Positions 1 to 5,249 of a DNA stretch of 7,230 bases are shown piece by piece. Position 1 is the first letter of the stretch. Each line of letters starts with the position of its first letter. This stretch comes from Campylobacteraceae bacterium (GTDB lineage Bacteria; Campylobacterota; Campylobacteria; Campylobacterales; JALSKU01). A program made the position numbers and the translations under genes. A model generated the notes under the pieces. It was not told the origin of the DNA. It searched no databases and was given only the letters and a program-made list of their open reading frames with translations. Where the stretch lies: positions 1 to 7,230 of the forward strand of contig WFMT01000045.1 in assembly GCA_015488975.1 (NCBI GenBank). The letters run 5' to 3'.

Positions 1-35
1 CACTAAACCTATATCACTCAGATGTATGTTTAGTG
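1..35 (+). repeat. Strong inverted repeat / hairpin in the gatB upstream region
   Basis: Positions 1-8 (CACTAAAC) are exactly complementary to 28-35 (GTTTAGTG). Inside this, 10-15 (TATATC) pairs with 21-26 (GATGTA) with one G-U pair, leaving one C/T mismatch (9/27) and a five-base loop (16-20). That makes 14 of 15 possible pairs, far beyond the usual weak dyads of A/T-rich intergenic DNA. It is not followed by a T-run, so a simple intrinsic terminator is unlikely. The left arm sits on the window edge, so the stem may continue outside. It could be the end of a structured RNA, a palindromic repeat, or a protein-binding dyad. The function is unknown. Confidence 0.7.
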
Positions 36-38
36 TGT

Positions 39-98
39 AAGGTCAGTTAATAATTAGTTATTGTAAGAATGCTCTATAGCCATTCATAATGACCTTTT
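39..98 (+). other. Possible structured RNA element (three-way-junction fold)
   Basis: The arms AAGGTCA (39-45) and TGACCTT (90-96) are exact complements. They enclose two further hairpins. One is AATAA (49-53)/TTATT (58-62) with a four-base loop. The other is GAATGCT (67-73) against AGCCATTC (78-85), seven pairs with one bulged C and a CTAT loop. Together they can draw a three-way junction, followed by a short T4 run at 95-98. I do not recognise it as a named riboswitch or ncRNA family. The folding is read by eye only, and the A/T-rich inner stem may be chance. It could be a small RNA, the leader of the gatB transcript, or the 3' end of an upstream transcript that terminates here. Confidence 0.35.
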
Positions 99-121
99 AA
101 ACAAAATAGTGGTAAAATAAC

Positions 122-150
122 TTATTTACTAAGCCAAATCTATTTATTAT
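122..150 (+). promoter_or_regulatory. Candidate promoter for the gatB gene run
   Basis: A TATTAT hexamer (145-150) resembles the sigma-70 -10 box. At a 17-base spacing upstream lies TTATTT (122-127), a poor -35, which is common in Campylobacterota, where T-rich tracts often replace a clear -35. Transcription would begin near 157, giving a leader of about 25 bases. A competing candidate is TTGTAA (61-66) with CATAAT (85-90), 18 bases apart, but it lies inside the predicted folded element. The whole region is A/T-rich, so this is a weak call. Confidence 0.25.
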
Positions 151-170
151 TTATATCGGATTTGGATATA
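134..170 (+). repeat. Overlapping inverted repeats just upstream of the gatB start
   Basis: CCAAATC (134-140) and GATTTGG (159-165) are exact complements around an 18-base spacer. A second dyad, TATATC (152-157)/GATATA (165-170), overlaps the right arm of the first, so as RNA the two could not form together. The second ends two bases before the AAAGG Shine-Dalgarno (172-176) of gatB. They could be an operator dyad over the candidate -10 box, or alternative hairpins near the ribosome site. Seven-base and six-base arms in such A/T-rich DNA may also be coincidence. Confidence 0.35.
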
Positions 171-182
171 TAAAGGTTTGTA

Positions 183-1610
183 ATGTTTGAAGTTGTTATA
201 GGTTTGGAAGTACATATTCAGTTAAATACAAAAACCAAGATATTTTGTTCTTGTCCTACATCATTTGGGGAAGAGGCAAATAAAAATGTTTGTCCCGTTT
301 GTTTGGGGCTTCCTGGAGCACTCCCTGTTTTAAATATAGAAGCTGTAAAAAAAGCTATCAATTTTGGTAATGCCGTAAATGCAACTGTGCATAAAAAGTC
401 TATATTTAATAGAAAAAACTACTTTTATCCGGATTTGCCAAAAGGTTATCAAATAAGTCAATTTGAAATACCGATAGTTGAGGGTGGTGAGCTTTTTATT
501 GATTTTGAGGATGGAAGCAGTAAAAGAATTGGTATAACAAGAGCCCATCTTGAAGAAGATGCTGGTAAAAATATACATGAAAGCAGTTATAGTAAGGTTG
601 ATTTAAACAGGGCAGGAACTCCTTTGCTTGAGATAGTGAGCGAACCTGATATGAGAAATGCTGATGAAGTTATAAGATACTTAAAAAAATTACACTCTAT
701 CGTAAGATATCTTGATATCAGTGATGCCAATATGCAAGAAGGTTCTTTTAGATGTGATGTAAATGTTTCAATAAGACCAAAGGGTGATGATAAACTTTAC
801 ACAAGAGCAGAGATTAAAAATATGAATTCTTTTAGATTCATTCAAAAAGCTTTGGATTATGAAGTGCAAAGGCAGATAGAAGCTTGGGAGGACGGTACTT
901 ATGAGATTGATGTTGTACAAGAGACCAGACTTTTTGATGTAATTTCTGGTGAAACTGTAAGCATGAGAGGAAAAGAAGATAGTGATGAGTATAGATATTT
1001 TCCAGAACCTGATCTTTTGCCTGTGATTTTAACTGAAGAGATGATGGAAGAGGGTAAAAAAATACCTGAGCTTCCAGACGAAAAGAAAGAAAGATATATA
1101 AAAGAGTATAAAATCAAAGAGTATGATGCTGCTGTTTTAACTTCTTCTCTTAATATGGCAAATTTTTTTGAAAATCTTATTGGGTATGGAGCAAGTGCCA
1201 AAAATAGTGTTACTTGGCTTAGTGTTGAGCTTCAAGGAAGGCTTAAAAATGGATACACTCTTGAAAACTCTCCTGTTGATTCAAAAAAACTTGCTGATTT
1301 GATTATAAGAATTGATGATGGTACTATTAGCGGTAAAGCTGGCAAGGAAGTACTTGATTATCTTATGATACATGATATAAAAGTTGATGAAGTTATAGAA
1401 AAATTAGGCTTAAAACAAGTCAGTAATGATTCTGATTTGTATGATATTATAGATACTATTTTGGGGAAAAACAGTGATAAAGTAAATGAATATAAAAATG
1501 GAAAAGAGAAGCTTTTGGGATTTTTTGTTGGCCAATGTATGAAAGCAAGCAAAGGAAAAGCAAATCCTTCCAAAATAAATCAACTTTTAAAAAAGAGACT
1601 TAGCAGTTGA
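183..1610 (+). CDS. gatB: Asp-tRNA(Asn)/Glu-tRNA(Gln) amidotransferase subunit B
   Basis: GatB is the tRNA-binding kinase subunit of the cytoplasmic GatCAB complex. It activates Glu or Asp mischarged on tRNA-Gln or tRNA-Asn so that ammonia from GatA can amidate it. The 475 residues are full length for the family. Visible landmarks are the N-terminal GLEVH (7-11), four cysteines C22, C24, C37 and C40 that probably bind zinc, FYPDLPKGYQ (81-90), the HLEED box (122-126), NRAGTPLLEIV (142-152), EGSFRCDVN (186-194), and YRYFPEPD (270-277). A C-terminal helical YqeY-type tail runs from about 325 to the end and carries the GKANPS signature. The ATG has AAAGG at 172-176, six bases upstream. The gene heads a tight run and its stop overlaps the next start by four bases. 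gatA and gatC are not in the window, as is usual for this phylum. Nothing in the sequence looks damaged. Confidence 0.97.
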   Translation: MFEVVIGLEVHIQLNTKTKIFCSCPTSFGEEANKNVCPVCLGLPGALPVLNIEAVKKAINFGNAVNATVHKKSIFNRKNYFYPDLPKGYQISQFEIPIVEGGELFIDFEDGSSKRIGITRAHLEEDAGKNIHESSYSKVDLNRAGTPLLEIVSEPDMRNADEVIRYLKKLHSIVRYLDISDANMQEGSFRCDVNVSIRPKGDDKLYTRAEIKNMNSFRFIQKALDYEVQRQIEAWEDGTYEIDVVQETRLFDVISGETVSMRGKEDSDEYRYFPEPDLLPVILTEEMMEEGKKIPELPDEKKERYIKEYKIKEYDAAVLTSSLNMANFFENLIGYGASAKNSVTWLSVELQGRLKNGYTLENSPVDSKKLADLIIRIDDGTISGKAGKEVLDYLMIHDIKVDEVIEKLGLKQVSNDSDLYDIIDTILGKNSDKVNEYKNGKEKLLGFFVGQCMKASKGKANPSKINQLLKKRLSS

Positions 1611-3190
1611 ATAAAATAGCCAAAGCTATAGTTGATTTATCCTTTTTTTTAGATGAATCTAAAAATTATAATAGAATAAAAAAATTCCTTAAAAGTGTTT
1701 TAGAAGACAGTAATCATAAATACAGTAAATATTTTAATTATCTTATGATTTTTTTGATTGTTTCAAGTGTTATTATAATTATAGATGAAGTTAAACATCC
1801 TATTGAAAAATGGTTGATATTTTATGATATTTATATTGTTACAGGTATTTTTATTATTGAATATATTTTGAGATTGTGGGTTTATAGCGATATTCACAAG
1901 GTAATTATACAAGAGTTTCAAGATTCTGTATTTTTAGAGAGAAAATTTAATATATTTATGGTTACGAAGTCTATAATAATGCAAAAGGTGCAATATATTT
2001 CTTCACCATTGGCAATAATTGATATATTTGCAATTTTGCCCAGTTTCAGGGAATTGAGAATATTGAGGATTTTTGTACTTTTTAGAGCTTTTAAATTATT
2101 TAGATATTCTAGCCAGATTAATCATTTCTCGGAAGTAATTGTTTCTAAAAAATCAGAATTGTTTATGCTTTTATTACTGTTTATTTTTGTAGTTTTTTTA
2201 TCAGGTGTAAGCATATATGTATTTGAAGAGCATAAAAATCCAAATATAAATACGATTTATGATGCATTTTATTGGGCTATTATCACTATAACTACAGTTG
2301 GATATGGTGATATTGTTCCAGTTACGAGTGAGGGTCGTACTGTAGCGGCAATTATAATTTTAATTGGAGTGGGGCTTGTATCTTTTGCTACTTCTATTAT
2401 GGTTTCTGCTTTTAGAGAAAAATCAGATGAACTTAAAGCTCAGAAAGTCAAAAATATTGTTGACTCTTTTACGAATTATTATTTGATTTGTGGGTATAGC
2501 CATTTATCTGAAATACTTGCTGCAAAATTGAAAAGAGCAGGTGAACATTTTATTATATTGGATAATGATGAGAAAAAAGTTGAGCAAGCCACAAGAGATG
2601 GAAATCTTGCATATAAAGCTGACGCAAGCAGTAAAAATGCACTGATTGATTTTGATATCAATAAAAAAGTTTTAGCAGTTATAACGCTAGCTCAAGATGA
2701 TATACAAAATATTTTTATTTCACTTAGTGTCAGGAGTGTTTCTAAAGACATTATGCTGATTTCAAGAATGAGAAATAAAAACTCATATAAAAAATTAAAA
2801 TTGGCAGGAGTTGACAAAGTAGTCTCAGCAGCTAATATGACATCTATGTTGGTTTCTACTTTAGTTGATAAGCCAATAGTTACGAATGCGATAAATAGTA
2901 TATTATCAGGTAAAAGGAATGCAAGATGTGAACAGGTTGAAGTTGTGCATGGCTGCATGCTTGAGGGAAAAAGTATAAAAGATTTAAATATCGAGGCATA
3001 TAAGCTTATTTTATTGGGTATTTCAAAAAATATAGATTTTAAAAAGAGAAAATTTATCTTTAACCCTAATGATGATTTTGTTTTTTTAGAAGGTGATATT
3101 TTAATAGTTTTGGGGTATACAATAAGTATAGCCAATTTTAAATCAATTGTAGAAAAAAGTAGTATAAAATATGCAAGAAAAAATAGATAA
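1607..3190 (+). CDS. Voltage-sensor-type K+ channel with C-terminal RCK domain (Kch/MthK-like)
   Basis: This is an integral-membrane potassium channel of 527 residues. Membrane segments: S1 about 44-62; S2 about 70-93 with the Kv-like EYILRLW (E85, R89); S3 about 132-147 with conserved D139; S4 with R148, R151, R154, R160, K163 and R166; S5 about 184-207. The pore helix and filter TTVGYGD lie at 229-235, and S6 at about 245-269. A cytoplasmic RCK_N domain (about 291-430) and RCK_C domain (about 440-520) follow. The RCK glycine motif is degenerate (GYSHLS at 296-301 instead of GxGxxG), although an acidic residue (D319) ends the second strand. The S2-S3 linker (94-131) is long. The start is a TTG overlapping the gatB stop as TTGA, with no good Shine-Dalgarno. 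The first in-frame Met (47) is already inside S1, so TTG is preferred and coupled translation is likely. It differs from E. coli Kch (417 residues) in its longer N-terminus and linker. The K+ channel call is firm. The gating ligand and voltage dependence are inferred. Confidence 0.93.
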   Translation: MNKIAKAIVDLSFFLDESKNYNRIKKFLKSVLEDSNHKYSKYFNYLMIFLIVSSVIIIIDEVKHPIEKWLIFYDIYIVTGIFIIEYILRLWVYSDIHKVIIQEFQDSVFLERKFNIFMVTKSIIMQKVQYISSPLAIIDIFAILPSFRELRILRIFVLFRAFKLFRYSSQINHFSEVIVSKKSELFMLLLLFIFVVFLSGVSIYVFEEHKNPNINTIYDAFYWAIITITTVGYGDIVPVTSEGRTVAAIIILIGVGLVSFATSIMVSAFREKSDELKAQKVKNIVDSFTNYYLICGYSHLSEILAAKLKRAGEHFIILDNDEKKVEQATRDGNLAYKADASSKNALIDFDINKKVLAVITLAQDDIQNIFISLSVRSVSKDIMLISRMRNKNSYKKLKLAGVDKVVSAANMTSMLVSTLVDKPIVTNAINSILSGKRNARCEQVEVVHGCMLEGKSIKDLNIEAYKLILLGISKNIDFKKRKFIFNPNDDFVFLEGDILIVLGYTISIANFKSIVEKSSIKYARKNR

Positions 3191-3881
3191 AATTTTACTT
3201 TTTGGTTACAAAAAATATGGAAGTAAAATAGCCAATAATCTTAAACAAAACGGATACTTTGTGATAGTGGTTGATAATGACAAAGATACTATTGACAAAG
3301 CTATTAAACAAGGTTTTGATGCTTATCTTATTGACTTGGAAAATGATGAAGATATAGTAAATATATTAGTTAAGTATGATTTTAGCCATATTTTTTGTGC
3401 CATGGATAAAGACGAAGAAAATATTTATATCACAATTACTATGAGATCGCTTCAAAATAATATTGATATTGTTTCTATTTGTGAATCAAAAGATAGTGAA
3501 AAAAAGTTAGAATTAGCCGGAGTAAAAAGTATATTAAATACCATGGAAGCAACTGCGCAGAGTATTTATCACTTTCTTAAAAGCCCGGTTATGATAGAAG
3601 CAATTGAAAATATTTTATACTTGAATTCTGATATTGATTTTATAGAATTAAAAGTACCAAAAGGATCTTTTTTAGATGGTATATTAGTCAGTGAAATAAA
3701 TTTTAAAAAACAGTATAATCTTATTCTTATGGGTTTGGTTGATATGGAATTTGATAATAATTTTATCTTTATTACAAAAGGTGTAAATCATAAGATAGAT
3801 TTTGGTGATATTTTGCTGCTTTTTGGTTTTGAACATGATATTGAAGTTTTTAAAAAGAAATTGATAGAAAGTATATCATAA
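3171..3881 (+). CDS. Stand-alone RCK (TrkA-N/TrkA-C) protein, probable partner of the upstream channel
   Basis: This is a soluble 236-residue protein with no membrane segment. It has an RCK_N Rossmann domain (about 7-140) and an RCK_C domain (about 155-236). It aligns with the RCK half of the preceding channel through its length. KLELAGV (112-118) matches KLKLAGV (396-402), and YNLILMGL (182-189) matches YKLILLGI. The nucleotide motif is GYKKYG (12-17), with Lys for the middle Gly, followed by D35 at the end of the second strand. The ATG lies 20 bases inside the channel gene and has no convincing Shine-Dalgarno, which points to coupled translation and matched stoichiometry. RCK domains gate K+ channels as octameric rings, so this protein may supply the second RCK layer for the channel, which encodes only one. 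It could instead serve another transporter, but KtrA at 6569 already serves the Ktr system. The family is certain. The partnership is inferred. Confidence 0.88.
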   Translation: MQEKIDKILLFGYKKYGSKIANNLKQNGYFVIVVDNDKDTIDKAIKQGFDAYLIDLENDEDIVNILVKYDFSHIFCAMDKDEENIYITITMRSLQNNIDIVSICESKDSEKKLELAGVKSILNTMEATAQSIYHFLKSPVMIEAIENILYLNSDIDFIELKVPKGSFLDGILVSEINFKKQYNLILMGLVDMEFDNNFIFITKGVNHKIDFGDILLLFGFEHDIEVFKKKLIESIS

Positions 3882-3885
3882 AATA

Positions 3886-3892
3886 AAGGAGG
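3886..3892 (+). promoter_or_regulatory. Near-perfect Shine-Dalgarno that decides the gpsA start
   Basis: AAGGAGG lies six bases before the ATG at 3899 and only three bases before an in-frame GTG at 3896. The spacing favours the ATG. It is the strongest ribosome site in the window, in contrast to the weak or absent sites of the two preceding genes, so gpsA is probably translated independently of the channel module even if co-transcribed. Confidence 0.85.
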
Positions 3893-3898
3893 AAAGTG

Positions 3899-4789
3899 AT
3901 GAAAATAGGCATTGTAGGTGCTGGCAAGTGGGGGCAAGCTTTACACTTTGCTTTTTTAGAAGCACATCTTAACTCGTTTATATCATCAAGGACAAAAAGA
4001 GATATTAAAAATTTTGTTTCATTTGACTTTATTTTGGAGATGGAATATATCGTATTTGCATTATCTGCTCAGCATGCAAGGTCATGGCTTGAGAGATATT
4101 TTGTGTTTAATAATCAAAAAATTTTAGTTGCATCAAAAGGGATTGAAGCTAAAACAGGTAAATTTTTAAATGATGTATTTAGTGAGTTTTTACCAGAATC
4201 CAATCTGTCTTTTATATCCGGACCATCCTTTGCTTCTGAAGTAAAACAAAAATTACCTACTGCTTTAGTTATCAGTTCAACCAATAAAAATTTGGCTCAA
4301 ATTTATGCAGGTTTTTTTCCAGATTTTATCAAAACTTATATAGATGATGATGTAATAGGTGCTGAAATATCAGGTGCATATAAAAATGTTTTGGCTATTG
4401 CGAGTGGGATATGCGATGGTTTAAAACTAGGCAATAATGCAAGAGCAAGTCTTATTGCAAGAGGCTTGATAGAAATGAACAGGTTTGGAAAATATTTTGG
4501 AGCAAAAGAAGATACTTTCTTAGGATTAAGTGGAGCTGGAGATCTTTTTTTGACCGCCAGCAGTGAATTATCCAGAAATTACAGAGTAGGTAAATTTTTA
4601 GCACTTGAAGTGAATCTTGGGACAATACTTGAAAAGATTGGTGAGGTTGCAGAAGGAGTTGCTACTTCCAAGGCAATATATGATATATCAAAAAAGCATG
4701 ATATTTATACTCCAATTGCAAATGAAGTATACGAGATACTAAATGGAAAATCTGCATTAAAAAGTCTAAAAGATTTATTGAAAAAATAA
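3899..4789 (+). CDS. gpsA: Glycerol-3-phosphate dehydrogenase [NAD(P)+]
   Basis: GpsA reduces dihydroxyacetone phosphate to sn-glycerol-3-phosphate in the cytoplasm, supplying the backbone for phospholipids. From the ATG it has 296 residues, shorter than the roughly 330-340 of E. coli-type enzymes but usual for Campylobacterota as I recall. The N-terminal Rossmann fold shows GIVGAGKWGQAL (4-15). Next come SKGIE with the conserved Lys (K80), GPSFA (108-112), the catalytic Lys of AYKN (K162), GLSGAGD (209-215), and the substrate-binding RN pair (R226, N227). The C-terminal EGVATS/TPI region is complete. A GTG three bases upstream of ATG 3899 would add one Met, but the Shine-Dalgarno spacing favours the ATG. 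It follows the free RCK gene after 17 bases, so it is probably part of the gatB transcript. No clear GC-rich terminator follows. Confidence 0.96.
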   Translation: MKIGIVGAGKWGQALHFAFLEAHLNSFISSRTKRDIKNFVSFDFILEMEYIVFALSAQHARSWLERYFVFNNQKILVASKGIEAKTGKFLNDVFSEFLPESNLSFISGPSFASEVKQKLPTALVISSTNKNLAQIYAGFFPDFIKTYIDDDVIGAEISGAYKNVLAIASGICDGLKLGNNARASLIARGLIEMNRFGKYFGAKEDTFLGLSGAGDLFLTASSELSRNYRVGKFLALEVNLGTILEKIGEVAEGVATSKAIYDISKKHDIYTPIANEVYEILNGKSALKSLKDLLKK

Positions 4790-4795
4790 ATTTAC

Positions 4796-4826
4796 TTTTT
4801 TTGCTTTATAGGTTTTTTTATATACT
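4796..4826 (+). promoter_or_regulatory. Candidate promoter of the ABM-domain gene
   Basis: A TATACT hexamer (4821-4826) follows two T7 runs (4796-4802 and 4813-4819) placed about one and a half helical turns apart. This T-rich periodic layout is typical of Campylobacterota vegetative promoters that lack a strong -35. It would start transcription near 4833, with AGGAG (4858-4862) as the ribosome site. No -35 consensus is visible at the right distance, and read-through from gpsA is also possible. Confidence 0.4.
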
Positions 4827-4868
4827 AAGAGTAAAATCTCTCTTGTAAAAAAATAACAGGAGTATAAA

Positions 4869-5183
4869 ATGATTGTAGTTTTAACAAGATTTCCAATCAA
4901 GCCGGAGTTTAGTGAAGAGTATTCAAAACACTTAAAAGAAGTGATTAGTACACATAAGATTGAAGAGCAGCCAGGATATGTGAGATTGGATCTTTTAGCT
5001 CCCAAAAATGTTGAACATATATCAAATAATAATAAATTTGTTATAAAAACTGTTTGGGAAGATATGAAAAGTTTTATGGCTTATACACAAAGTGAAGTAT
5101 TTAAAGAATCACATAAAAATATGCCGCCAAGAGAGTGGTTTGCAGGTCAGCCCGAAGTAGAAATTTATGAAACTATTGATTAG
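4869..5183 (+). CDS. Small ABM-fold protein, IsdG/HmoA-like putative monooxygenase
   Basis: This 104-residue cytoplasmic protein belongs to the antibiotic-biosynthesis-monooxygenase (ABM) superfamily. These are dimeric alpha+beta barrels that include heme-degrading IsdG/IsdI/HmoA enzymes and quinol monooxygenases. The family shows in the N-terminal strand VVLTRF, the QPGYVRL turn (34-40), and the segment TVWEDMKSFMAY ... SEVFKESHKN (61-84). The last part closely resembles the staphylococcal IsdG helix that carries the catalytic His. From a remembered alignment the His is kept (H82), but the IsdG Trp corresponds to Tyr72 and the catalytic Asn to Thr6, so classical heme cleavage is doubtful. 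The ATG has AGGAG six bases upstream. It stands between gpsA and ktrB with a likely promoter of its own, and nothing links it directly to potassium transport. The fold call is confident. Substrate and activity are unknown. Confidence 0.85.
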   Translation: MIVVLTRFPIKPEFSEEYSKHLKEVISTHKIEEQPGYVRLDLLAPKNVEHISNNNKFVIKTVWEDMKSFMAYTQSEVFKESHKNMPPREWFAGQPEVEIYETID

Positions 5184-5206
5184 ATTTAATATAAAAAGGA
5201 TATAAT
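5176..5206 (+). promoter_or_regulatory. Promoter of ktrB-ktrA
   Basis: A perfect TATAAT (5201-5206) lies in the gap after the ABM gene. TTGATT (5176-5181), across the ABM stop codon, matches four of six -35 positions at a rather long 19-base spacing. Transcription would start near 5213, leaving a leader of about 37 bases before the proposed ktrB start. This is the best -10 box in the window and suggests the Ktr genes are controlled separately from gatB-gpsA. Confidence 0.55.
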
Positions 5207-5238
5207 ATACTTTTGTATTAAGCAGATAGTTTTATAAA

Positions 5239-5243
5239 AAGGA
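5239..5243 (+). promoter_or_regulatory. Shine-Dalgarno of ktrB, supporting a non-ATG start
   Basis: AAGGA (within an A5GGA stretch) is followed six bases later by ATT at 5250. An in-frame TAA at 5235-5237 blocks any start further upstream. There is no ATG, GTG or TTG in frame between that stop and the TTG at 5313, which lacks a Shine-Dalgarno. Confidence 0.6.
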
Positions 5244-5249
5244 ATCATT

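Noticed and set aside
1..35. Integron attC-like site or tRNA fragment at the window start
   Set aside because: The arms do not fit the attC R-box pattern (GTTRRRY), and no tRNA T-arm or anticodon arm can be drawn.
330..578. Reverse-strand open frames opposite gatB, the channel, ktrB and ktrA
   Set aside because: They are shadows of well-conserved + strand genes, with low-complexity translations and no ribosome sites or family motifs.
2399..2420. Internal ATG at channel Met265 as an MthK-style second start producing a free RCK
   Set aside because: It lies within S6 and has no Shine-Dalgarno. A free RCK is already encoded by the next gene.
3896..3898. GTG as the gpsA start
   Set aside because: It would leave only three bases to the AAGGAGG site. 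The ATG at 3899 has the ideal spacing of six.
4781..4802. A6 ... T7 dyad after gpsA that resembles a terminator
   Set aside because: The stem would be entirely A-T with no GC pairs, so it is too weak for a credible intrinsic terminator. The T-run is better explained as part of the T-rich promoter tract.
4827..4844. AAGAG/CTCTT hairpin upstream of the ABM gene
   Set aside because: It has only five pairs with an eight-base loop and no T-run after it, so it is likely chance.
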